Assembly (NCBI GenBank): GCA_040219355.1
Contig: JAVJSN010000010.1
Span: 558,001-622,000, forward strand
Origin: MH13 sp040219355
GTDB taxonomy: Bacteria > Pseudomonadota > Alphaproteobacteria > Rhizobiales > MH13
Length of the DNA: 64,000 bases
Direction: 5' to 3'
Shown: piece after piece, positions 35,018 to 42,941 of the stretch
How positions within the stretch are numbered: position 1 is the first letter of the stretch
How the letters are laid out: each line of letters starts with the position of its first letter
Program-made: the position numbers and the translations under genes
Notes under the pieces: generated by a model
Databases searched by the model: none
The model's input: only the letters and a program-made list of their open reading frames with translations
What the model was told of the DNA's origin: nothing

Positions 35018-36622
35018 TTAGGCAGCTATGCCTTGGCGCTGATAGTCCTTCACATCAACGAACTGGACGCTAGGGAACCGGTCGCCTTCATAGGTCAAGT
35101 CAAACTCCGAGGCGGCCAAAAACACCATGGCGCCATCAAGGTCGGTGGCCAAGGATCCACGATGGCGTGTCTCAAATTTTGACATTTCGGCTTTATCTTC
35201 ACACACGACCCAACGAGCCAGGGAGAAGCGCGCGTTCTCAAAATCGACCGGAAGCTTGTACTCGGCCATCAGCCGATCTTTGAGGACATCGAGCTGCAAG
35301 GCGCCAACGACACCCACCAGAGCAGGTGACCCATCGATAGGCGTGAACACCTGGGTCACGCCCTCTTCCGCCAGCTGTTGCAGCGCTTCTTTCAGCTTCT
35401 TTGCTTTCATGGGGTCGGCCAGACGCACACGGCGCAATATCTCAGGTGCAAAACTGGGCACACCACGAAACGCCAGCACTTCGCCTTCGGTGAGCGTATC
35501 GCCAATGCGCAGCGTGCCATGATTGGGAATACCCACCACATCACCGGCATAGGCCTCTTCGGCGAGCGCCCGATCCTGAGCGAAGAAGAACTGTGGCGTG
35601 TGCAGGCCGATCATCTTGCCGGTGCGTGCGAGCCGCGCCTTCATACCCCGCGAAAGCTTGCCGGAACACACCCGCATGAACGCGATGCGGTCACGGTGAT
35701 TGGGGTCCATATTGGCTTGGATCTTAAACACAAACCCGGTCATCGCTGGTTCGCTGGGCACGACCTCTCGGACATCTGCCTCCAGACCTTGGGGCGGCGG
35801 TGCAATATCGCCCAGCGTGTCGATCAGGTCCTTGACACCAAACTCGCGCAGCGCCGAACCAAACAGCACCGGCGATAGGTGGCCTTCATTGAAAGCATCG
35901 GCATCAAAGGGTTTGGACGCCTCTTGCGCCAGCATCAGATCCTCAACGCCAGCTTCGCGATCATGTTCATTGAATAGCTCAGCGACCCTGGGGTCTTCAG
36001 GCCCATTGACCTTCTCAAGTGCGCCCGCCGGATTATCGATCCGGCGGATGGCGCTTTGGCGCATATCGTAGAGGCCAGCGAAGTTCTTGCCCTGCCCGAT
36101 CGGCCAATTGAAGGGCGTAAGGTCCAGCGCCAGCGTGTTCTCGATGTCTTCCAGCAGCTCAAACGGATGCAGGCTTTCCCGGTCCATCTTGTTGATAAAC
36201 GTGATGATCGGGATGTCTCGCAGACGGCAGACTTCGAACAGTTTGCGCGTACGCGCCTCGATACCCTTGGCCGCGTCGATCACCATGATCGCGCTATCGA
36301 CGGCAGAAAGCGTGCGATACGTATCTTCAGAAAAATCCTCATGACCTGGCGTATCAAGCAGATTGTAGATGTTGCCCTGATAGCGAAACGTCATCACCGA
36401 CGTCATAACCGAGATGCCGCGTTGCTTCTCAATATCCATCCAGTCTGAGCGCGTGCGCCTGCGATCACCCTTGGCCTTCACTTCACCGGCAAGCTGAATG
36501 GCGCCGCCGAAGAACAGCATCTTTTCCGTCAACGTGGTTTTACCGGCGTCCGGGTGGGAGATGATCGCAAAGGTGCGCCGTTGGTTGATCTCATCGGCAT
36601 ATGGGGAGGCGGTTTTGGTCAT
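35018..36622 (-). CDS. prfC: Peptide chain release factor 3
   Basis: This 534-residue translational GTPase recycles RF1/RF2 after termination. G1 is HPDAGKTTL, switch and G3 are RGISVMTSVMTF and DTPGHEDFSEDTYRTL, and G4 is NKMD. RF3 marks are the GRxx-type LFFGGAIQLAGEVKAK after G1 and the C-terminal QFVDVKDYQRQG. The length matches the family. It lies 35 bases after a Gfo/Idh/MocA gene in the same direction. Confidence 0.96.
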   Translation of the reverse strand: MTKTASPYADEINQRRTFAIISHPDAGKTTLTEKMLFFGGAIQLAGEVKAKGDRRRTRSDWMDIEKQRGISVMTSVMTFRYQGNIYNLLDTPGHEDFSEDTYRTLSAVDSAIMVIDAAKGIEARTRKLFEVCRLRDIPIITFINKMDRESLHPFELLEDIENTLALDLTPFNWPIGQGKNFAGLYDMRQSAIRRIDNPAGALEKVNGPEDPRVAELFNEHDREAGVEDLMLAQEASKPFDADAFNEGHLSPVLFGSALREFGVKDLIDTLGDIAPPPQGLEADVREVVPSEPAMTGFVFKIQANMDPNHRDRIAFMRVCSGKLSRGMKARLARTGKMIGLHTPQFFFAQDRALAEEAYAGDVVGIPNHGTLRIGDTLTEGEVLAFRGVPSFAPEILRRVRLADPMKAKKLKEALQQLAEEGVTQVFTPIDGSPALVGVVGALQLDVLKDRLMAEYKLPVDFENARFSLARWVVCEDKAEMSKFETRHRGSLATDLDGAMVFLAASEFDLTYEGDRFPSVQFVDVKDYQRQGIAA

Positions 36623-36657
36623 GGGGCTCGTTTAGCGCAAATGGGATTGGGCGCAAG

Positions 36658-37692
36658 CTACAGTGCGACACGGCGCCCGATTTTGCCTGACTCCACCACA
36701 GCCTCAATAATCTTCAGAACATCGCGGACCTGTTCGCCCGTTACCGGAGGCGCTGCGCCATTCTGAATGGCCTCGCGTATCAGGCGGTAAAACGTATGGT
36801 GCTCACCGTTCAACAGCGGCACACGCTCCACAGTCTTCACCCCGTCCGGATAGGTGGTCAATGTGCCATAGTTTTCTGACGCTTCGACACCGAATCCGGG
36901 GTCATCGGCTTGCAGGCCGCTTTTGAGCTGCGCTTCCTGTCCATCCATGAAGTCTTTGCGCCAGCCGGCCTTAGTGCCTTGCACGACAAAACGCGGTGCA
37001 TGCTCAGGCGAGAACATATCCGCCTCGGCAATCGCACGAACGCCCTGGTAACCCAATCGTGCGTGTAGCCGGTCGGGCACCCCGCTTTGGGGCCGCCGCG
37101 TCAGCACCTCGCCTTCCACCCAATCGGGCATGCCGAACAGCTGGACGAGCTGGTCCAGCAGGTGCGTGCCGAGGTCGAAGTGAATGCCAACAGCGTTCAA
37201 TGGCTCGTTATGCCAACTCGTTGGCGGCTCAGGTTTGAAAAACGAGAACGAGGAATGCACGTGGTGCACATCGCCCAAAACCCCACGCGCCATCAGGTCT
37301 TTGAGCGTGAGAAAGTCACTGTCCCAACGCCGGTTTTGAAAGCAACTGACCAGTTTTCCAGCGCTGCGCGACGCCTCGATGATCCGATCAGCCTCGGCAA
37401 CTGAACCAGCAAAGGGTTTGTCCACCACCACATTGTGCCCGGCCTGCAATGCCTCAATGGCCAGCGCCCCATGCGTGGGCGAAGGCGTGGTGATGATCAC
37501 CAGGTCCAGAGAGTTGTCGGCAAACAAGTCCTGTGCAGTCGGATAGGCCGTTGCGCTGGGGTGGTCTCGCGCGATCTCTTGGGCGCGGCTTGAGGCGATC
37601 GCTGCCAATTCTATGCCAGCTGCCTGCAAAAGCGGCGCGTGAAAAATACGCCCGCCAGCGCCATAGCCAACAAGGCCTGCTCGAAATGCCAT
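36658..37692 (-). CDS. Gfo/Idh/MocA family oxidoreductase
   Basis: The protein has 344 residues. The N-terminal dinucleotide motif GYGAGGRIFHAPLL is followed by the VVDKPFAGSVAEAD lysine motif (EKP equivalent) and a C-terminal alpha/beta domain with HFDLGTHLLDQ. The FHAPLL and SCFQNRRWDSDFLTL segments are typical of the YvaA/YdgJ-like branch that acts on inositol-type or amino-sugar substrates. The exact substrate is unknown. It follows the PPK2 gene by ten bases in the same direction. Confidence 0.87.
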   Translation of the reverse strand: MAFRAGLVGYGAGGRIFHAPLLQAAGIELAAIASSRAQEIARDHPSATAYPTAQDLFADNSLDLVIITTPSPTHGALAIEALQAGHNVVVDKPFAGSVAEADRIIEASRSAGKLVSCFQNRRWDSDFLTLKDLMARGVLGDVHHVHSSFSFFKPEPPTSWHNEPLNAVGIHFDLGTHLLDQLVQLFGMPDWVEGEVLTRRPQSGVPDRLHARLGYQGVRAIAEADMFSPEHAPRFVVQGTKAGWRKDFMDGQEAQLKSGLQADDPGFGVEASENYGTLTTYPDGVKTVERVPLLNGEHHTFYRLIREAIQNGAAPPVTGEQVRDVLKIIEAVVESGKIGRRVAL

Positions 37693-37702
37693 ACCGTTGG
37701 TC

Positions 37703-38569
37703 CTAAGCGTGTGAGAGATCGGACGGGTCTAGCCCAATAATCGCTGGATCAGCAGCGCCCAGCACACCATCGTCGCGACCTTCATAATCAAATTGGGTCA
37801 GCACATGGCGGATAATTTCCAACCGACCGCGCCGCTTGTCGTTCATGCGCACGATGGTCCACGGGGCAACTTCCGTTGAGGTGCGCGCCAGCATCGCATC
37901 GCGCGCTTGGGTGTAGTCATCCCATTTGGTCAGCGCTTTCAGATCAATCGGCGAAAGCTTCCAGACTTTCAGCGGATCGTGACGGCGATCATGAAAGCGC
38001 TTGATCTGCGTTGTACGTCCAATGTTCAGCCAAAATTTCACAAACACCATGCCATCGCGTACCAGAGCTTTCTCAAACGCAGGCGCTTCGGACAAAAACT
38101 GTTCATGCTCGTCTGGTGTGCAGAAACCCATCACCGGTTCCACGCCCGCCCGATTGTACCAGGACCGGTCGAACAGCGTCATGTTGCCTTCAGTTGGCAG
38201 GTGCGAGACATAACGCTGAAAATACCATTGGCCTTGTTCGGTTTCGGTGGGTTTGGCCAACGCAGCAACATGGGCGTGCCGCGGGTTAAGATAGCGGCGG
38301 AAATTGAAGATCGATCCGCCCTTGCCAGCGGCATCGCGCCCTTCAAACACGGTCACCAACCGCCGCCCATTTTCACGCATGTGGCGCTGAAGCTTTACCA
38401 GCTCGATTTGCAAATCTTCCAAGCGGGTTTCATATTTCGAGCGCTTTAGCTTCTTGGCATACGGATAACCGCCATCTTGCATTTGGTAGGCATCCAGAGC
38501 GTCTGGAAACTTAGGGTCGTCAAGATCAAAAGCGGCAAGCGCTGCGTCTACTTCGCTGGGATAGGACAT
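37703..38569 (-). CDS. ppk2: Polyphosphate kinase 2
   Basis: The protein has 288 residues from ATG 38569. Walker A is EGRDAAGKGGS, followed by RYLNPRHAHVAALAKPTETEQ and the Walker B/lid region FDRSWYNRAGVEPVMGFC, which define the short single-domain PPK2 family that transfers phosphate between polyphosphate and nucleotides. An in-frame ATG at 38596 would add nine residues; GGAA shortly before 38569 favours the shorter form. It stands back to back with phoR, and a Pho-box-like pair lies between them, so phosphate control of this gene is possible too. Confidence 0.92.
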   Translation of the reverse strand: MSYPSEVDAALAAFDLDDPKFPDALDAYQMQDGGYPYAKKLKRSKYETRLEDLQIELVKLQRHMRENGRRLVTVFEGRDAAGKGGSIFNFRRYLNPRHAHVAALAKPTETEQGQWYFQRYVSHLPTEGNMTLFDRSWYNRAGVEPVMGFCTPDEHEQFLSEAPAFEKALVRDGMVFVKFWLNIGRTTQIKRFHDRRHDPLKVWKLSPIDLKALTKWDDYTQARDAMLARTSTEVAPWTIVRMNDKRRGRLEIIRHVLTQFDYEGRDDGVLGAADPAIIGLDPSDLSHA

Positions 38570-38681
38570 AAAAAACGTTCCGGACAAGGCGGCCATGGAA
38601 TGGCATGCAGAAGGGTCGAATGGTCAAAGTGCCTGGGCGCAAGACCGATGACAAGCGCGCGGTACCAGAAACGCCGCATTT

Positions 38682-38699
38682 GCGTCACGCGCCTGTCAC
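38682..38699 (+). promoter_or_regulatory. Putative Pho box upstream of phoR
   Basis: GCGTCAC (38682-38688) and CTGTCAC (38693-38699) are 7-mers repeated with an 11-base period, the spacing of PhoB half-sites (consensus CTGTCAT). It lies 40 bases before the phoR ATG and in the gap shared with ppk2. Only two half-sites are seen and the first is a weak match. Confidence 0.45.
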
Positions 38700-38738
38700 C
38701 GACTAGAAGCTAGGTAGGTTCATTCACAGCCATATCCG

Positions 38739-40226
38739 ATGATTCGCCTACCCTTTAAGGCGAACAACACGACGGGGTCGCGTGGAAGCATGGTCAGCGA
38801 GACTGACAACACAACAGGGCAAGCGTCCGACGACGCTCATCGATCCGGCTCGCTTGATCTGCCCATCAGTTTGGTGGAGCGCTATATGGCGCAGATGCGC
38901 CGCGTCCGATGGATGGTCGTGGCGGTGGCGGTCGTGGTCTGCGTGCTTTTGGTGTCTGGCCGTATTGATCTTGCCGAGGCAGTTTTCACTTTTCTTTTTT
39001 TGGCGATTACCGCTCTTGTTACCGGCACTGTCGCCGTGCGGCGTTCGCCTCTGATTGGTGCCGCCAAAACCCCGCGAAATGCGATCCGTCCGAGCTACGA
39101 ACAGCTGATCCGGGCCTGGCCGCAGCCCGTGATTTTGGTGGATCAGCGCATGATCATCCGTACCATTAACCAGGCCACCTCGGATTTGATGGACATTCGC
39201 AAAGCTGGGGATCCGCTGTCTTTCCGCCTGCGCGAGCCCGATGTACTGGCCGCCGTTCAAGCAGCGCTTGACGAAGGCCGCGAGAGCACGCGCACGATCC
39301 TGGAAAAAGTACCCTCAGATAGGGTTTTGCGCCTTCACATTGGCCCGTTCTCTTATACCGGCTCATCCGACATGCCTTACCCCGGTGGACGGCGTGAGGC
39401 TGGTCCAGCGCGGTTTGTTTTGATCGTTATTGAAGACGATACGGTTGCCTATCGATCCGAGCGCGTGCGTTCAGACTTTGTGGCCAATGCCAGCCACGAG
39501 CTGCGCACGCCGCTGGCCTCCATCACCGGCTGCATCGAAACGCTGCAGGGGCCAGCGCGCAACGATCCCGCTGCGCACGAACGTTTCTTGACCATGATGA
39601 GCCAGCAGGCTGACCGGATGAGGGGGCTCATTGATGATCTCCTTTCGCTCAACCGCATTGAGATGCGTGGCCATCGCACTCCCACCGAATGCGTCAATTT
39701 GGAGTCCACCGTGCGTGAGGCCATCGATCTTGCACGGCCAGCCGCCGAGGCTGCCAATGTTGCGTTCCATCTGGAACCCTCGCAATCGCCGGCCACCGTG
39801 CGCGGCGATGCCAGCGAGCTTCGCCAGATCGTAACCAACCTTTTGCAGAACGCGATCAAGTACGCGGCCACTGGCCAGCGGGTCGACATAGCCTTGCGCG
39901 ATGCCGTCGAAGGCGGGGTGCGCATGGTCGAGTTGCAGGTGCGTGATTATGGCCCTGGCATCGCCCAGGAGCATTTGCCCAGGCTAACCGAGCGCTTCTA
40001 TCGCGCCCATGAGGACAGCAACCCAGCGGCCACCGGTACAGGCCTTGGTCTGGCCATCGTCAAGCACAGCGTGGCACGCCACCGTGGGCGCTTGATTGTT
40101 GAGAGCACGGTGGGCGAAGGCGCCACCTTCAGCATTCGGCTGCCCTATATGACTGATGCCACCTCCAAAACGGTGGATGCGGAGAAAGACTTTCAAAATC
40201 AGTCGGTTAAACTGTCACACGACTGA
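38739..40226 (+). CDS. phoR: Phosphate regulon sensor histidine kinase
   Basis: This 495-residue protein has two membrane helices (about 58-75 and 83-100), a PAS-like domain (about 120-230: RAWPQPVILVDQRMIIRTIN) and the kinase core. The phosphorylated histidine is H253 in NASHELRTPLASI; the ATPase part has NLLQNAIKYA, DYGPGI and GTGLGLAIVKH. A start at 38739 is used; ATG 38790 (MVSETDN) is nearly as likely, and neither has a good ribosome site. Position at the head of pstSCAB-phoU-phoB gives its identity. Its last codons overlap the Pho boxes for pstS. Confidence 0.92.
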   Translation: MIRLPFKANNTTGSRGSMVSETDNTTGQASDDAHRSGSLDLPISLVERYMAQMRRVRWMVVAVAVVVCVLLVSGRIDLAEAVFTFLFLAITALVTGTVAVRRSPLIGAAKTPRNAIRPSYEQLIRAWPQPVILVDQRMIIRTINQATSDLMDIRKAGDPLSFRLREPDVLAAVQAALDEGRESTRTILEKVPSDRVLRLHIGPFSYTGSSDMPYPGGRREAGPARFVLIVIEDDTVAYRSERVRSDFVANASHELRTPLASITGCIETLQGPARNDPAAHERFLTMMSQQADRMRGLIDDLLSLNRIEMRGHRTPTECVNLESTVREAIDLARPAAEAANVAFHLEPSQSPATVRGDASELRQIVTNLLQNAIKYAATGQRVDIALRDAVEGGVRMVELQVRDYGPGIAQEHLPRLTERFYRAHEDSNPAATGTGLGLAIVKHSVARHRGRLIVESTVGEGATFSIRLPYMTDATSKTVDAEKDFQNQSVKLSHD

Positions 40227-40251
40227 TACATCTCTGTCATAGAACGCTCAT
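40212..40251 (+). promoter_or_regulatory. Tandem Pho boxes for pstS
   Basis: Four 7-mers lie at an exact 11-base period: CTGTCAC (40212), CTGATAC (40223), CTGTCAT (40234) and CGCTCAT (40245), each separated by four bases. This is two adjoining PhoB sites (consensus CTGTCAT repeats). The phoR stop codon (40224-40226) lies within the second repeat, so the operator begins inside the phoR coding sequence. Confidence 0.85.
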
Positions 40252-40382
40252 GCCGAAGGGCTACGGTCCGCTCGCATTCAAGCTTTGCACCCCGGTCGCA
40301 CGGCGCGATTTCCTCATTTGGTGGGTCACTCCGATCCCCACGCGCTGCTCCGACCATCTGCATCAATCAGGGAGATTGACTC

Positions 40383-41402
40383 GTGAAAATTGCAACCCTC
40401 ACCAGTGTTGCTGCACTTGCCATGGCTGGCGCCATGGTTGCCGCACCAGCCCATGCTCGTGACCAGATTCAAGTTGTTGGATCATCCACCGTGTTCCCGT
40501 TCACCACGGCTGTGGCTGAGCGCTTTGGCCAGCAGACCGATTTCGCCACACCCGTTGTTGAATCAACCGGTACCGGTGGCGGCATGCGCCTGTTCTGTTC
40601 CGGTGTTGGCGCTGACACGCCTGACTTCACCAACGCATCGCGCGGCATGAAAGCCTCTGAGCTTGAAGATTGCACGGCAAACGGCGTAACTCCGGTGGAA
40701 ATGCGCGTTGGTTTTGACGGCATCGTGATCGCTGACTCCATTGACGGCCCAACCCTCGACCTCACCCGCGCTCAGCTGTTCTTGGCCCTGGCCAAACAGA
40801 TCCCCGGCGACGATGGCGAACTGATGGACAACCCAAATGTTGCTTGGTCCGATATCGATCCAGGCCTGCCAACAGCCGACATTGAAGTGCTTGGCCCACC
40901 ACCAACCTCCGGTACGCGCGATGCTTTCCTTGAGCTGGTTATGGAGCCTGGGTGTGAAGAAGCCGGTTTTGAAGGCGACACGTGCGAAGCGATCTTTGAA
41001 GAGCTGCGCGAAGATGGGGCCTATGTTGATGCAGGTGAAAACGACAACTTGATCGTTCAGCGCTTGCAGGCCAACCCGGATGCCGTTGGTATCTTCGGAT
41101 ACTCCTTCTTGGCCGAAAATGGTGACGTCGTGAAAGGCGCACGCGTTGATGGTGTTGATCCGACTTTCGACAACATTGCATCGGGCGAATACCCCGTGTC
41201 TCGCTCGCTTTATGTTTACGTGAAGGCCGAGCATGTTGGCGTGATCGCCGGTATGGAAGAGTTCATCGCTGAGTACACCTCCGAAGCCGCTTGGGGCGAT
41301 GATGGCTATTTGGCTGAGCGTGGCTTGATCCCACTTCCTGCTGAAGCGCGCGCTGAAGCAGCTGCTGAAGTGCAGTCGCTGACACCGTTCACCGCCATGT
41401 AA
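40383..41402 (+). CDS. pstS: Phosphate ABC transporter, periplasmic phosphate-binding protein
   Basis: The protein has 339 residues with a signal peptide (MKIATLTSVAALAMAGAMVAAPAHA, cleavage near 25). The mature part starts DQIQVVGSSTVFPFTTAVAERF and contains ESTGTGGGMRLFC, SRGMKASE and PPPTSGTRDAFLELV, the phosphate-binding loops of the PstS group common in Alphaproteobacteria. GGGAG precedes the start codon (GTG at 40383). Expression from the Pho boxes at 40212-40251 is expected, and the terminator at 41420-41463 should raise pstS message over the membrane genes. Confidence 0.93.
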   Translation: MKIATLTSVAALAMAGAMVAAPAHARDQIQVVGSSTVFPFTTAVAERFGQQTDFATPVVESTGTGGGMRLFCSGVGADTPDFTNASRGMKASELEDCTANGVTPVEMRVGFDGIVIADSIDGPTLDLTRAQLFLALAKQIPGDDGELMDNPNVAWSDIDPGLPTADIEVLGPPPTSGTRDAFLELVMEPGCEEAGFEGDTCEAIFEELREDGAYVDAGENDNLIVQRLQANPDAVGIFGYSFLAENGDVVKGARVDGVDPTFDNIASGEYPVSRSLYVYVKAEHVGVIAGMEEFIAEYTSEAAWGDDGYLAERGLIPLPAEARAEAAAEVQSLTPFTAM

Positions 41403-41463
41403 TCCACTTCGGTGGACAAGCAGCGCGCATCATCGCATGCGCGCTGCTATCTCTTTTGCTTTT
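41403..41463 (+). terminator. Terminator/attenuator between pstS and pstC
   Basis: Directly after the pstS stop, TCCAC (41403-41407) and GTGGA (41412-41416) form a stem with a TTCG tetraloop. A perfect 10-bp stem follows, GCAGCGCGCA (41420-41429) with TGCGCGCTGC (41438-41447), and then a T-rich run (TATCTCTTTTGCTTTT, 41448-41463). It should end many transcripts after pstS while letting some continue. Confidence 0.85.
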
Positions 41464-41555
41464 CGAGGTTTTGCCTCGGTTTGCACGTCTTCCGTCAATC
41501 GCACTTATGGGCATTGTAAGCCCCCGCGCTTGGCCAATCGGGGTGGTGTGTTTTC

Positions 41556-42941
41556 GTGTTTTGGTTGCTTCTCTTAGCGTTGATGGTCCTGTTTGTCGGG
41601 TCTCTTTACATCGGCGCAAAACGCTCCCGACAGGTCGCAGGTGCCAGCACCAGCGTTCTGCATTCGCGGCCCAGCTACCACGGGGGCTACCTTGCCATCA
41701 TGTCCACCGTTCCCGCACTTGGCGTGTTGATCCTGTGGTCCATCGCCCAAGGCCCGATCATGGACTCGCTGGTCGTTGGCCAGTTTTCCGAACAAGTTTC
41801 CGCCCTTTCCTTGCCCGAGCGCGAGGCGTTTCTGCGCGATGCGCGCGCGTTGGCCTTTGGCGGCATTGTCGGCTTCACTGACGACCTGAAAGAAGCCGCT
41901 GCAGATGTTTATGCCAGCATCCACTCCATCTCACTGATTGCGATGGTTGTGGTGATGGCATCCCTTGCCTTCCTTGGGTTCCGCGCCGGTTATCGCAACA
42001 TCGAGCCGCAGCGCCGTACCCGCCACTTTGTTGAACGTGCGGTTATGATCCTGCTGATCGCCTGTTCGGTCGTGGCGATCTTCACCACCGTCGGCATCGT
42101 GCTCTCGCTCATCTTTGAGAGCATCCGTTTTTTCACGATGATCCCGATCCACAATTTTCTGTTCGGCTTGCACTGGTCGCCGCAATCCGCCTTTGCCGGT
42201 GCCGGCGAGGTTGTGGATGCAAACCCCGCAGTCTTCGGCGCGATACCGCTTATCGTGGGCACACTGTTCATCACCTTCATCGCTATGTTGGTGGCAGGTC
42301 CTGTTGGCCTTTTTGCTGCGATCTACCTTTCCGATTATGCCTCTAAGCCGGTACGCGCCATTGCCAAGCCGGTGTTGGAAATTCTCGCCGGTGTCCCAAC
42401 CGTCGTTTATGGGTTCTTCGCCGCCCTGACGGTTGCGCCGTTCATCCGCGATACCGGACAAGGCTTCGGATTGGACGTGTCCTCAGAATCGGCCCTGGCA
42501 GCCGGTGTGGTGATGGGCATCATGATAATCCCTTTTGTGTCTTCGCTTTCCGATGATGTGATAACCGCCGTGCCGCAAAGTCTCCGCGATGGGTCGCTGG
42601 CGCTTGGTTCCACCAAATCAGAGACCATCCGCCGCGTTGTGCTGCCGGCGGCTCTGCCTGGCATCGTCTCGGCAATGATCCTGGCCATTTCGCGTGCCAT
42701 TGGCGAAACCATGATCGTTGTGATGGCTGCGGGTTTGGCCGCCAATCTCACCATCAATCCGCTCGAAGCGGTGACAACGGTGACCGTCCAAATCGTGACG
42801 CTGCTGGTCGGCGACCAAGAGTTCGACAGCGCCAAGACGTTGGCCGCCTTTGCTTTGGGCCTGCTGCTCTTCTGCGTCACGCTCACCCTCAACTTCATCG
42901 CCCTGCGCGTCGTCCAAAGATACCGTGAACAGTATGACTGA
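41556..42941 (+). CDS. pstC: Phosphate ABC transporter permease PstC
   Basis: This 461-residue membrane protein starts with GTG 41556 (FWLLLLALMVLFVGSL, a membrane helix). A periplasmic segment (about 70-120) precedes a second helix, and the permease core of six helices follows with the ATPase-contact loop SLRDGSLALGSTKSETIRRVVLPAALPGI. LEILAGVPTVVYGFFA is typical of PstC. It is longer than enteric PstC, as is usual in this group. The last eight bases overlap pstA. Confidence 0.92.
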   Translation: MFWLLLLALMVLFVGSLYIGAKRSRQVAGASTSVLHSRPSYHGGYLAIMSTVPALGVLILWSIAQGPIMDSLVVGQFSEQVSALSLPEREAFLRDARALAFGGIVGFTDDLKEAAADVYASIHSISLIAMVVVMASLAFLGFRAGYRNIEPQRRTRHFVERAVMILLIACSVVAIFTTVGIVLSLIFESIRFFTMIPIHNFLFGLHWSPQSAFAGAGEVVDANPAVFGAIPLIVGTLFITFIAMLVAGPVGLFAAIYLSDYASKPVRAIAKPVLEILAGVPTVVYGFFAALTVAPFIRDTGQGFGLDVSSESALAAGVVMGIMIIPFVSSLSDDVITAVPQSLRDGSLALGSTKSETIRRVVLPAALPGIVSAMILAISRAIGETMIVVMAAGLAANLTINPLEAVTTVTVQIVTLLVGDQEFDSAKTLAAFALGLLLFCVTLTLNFIALRVVQRYREQYD

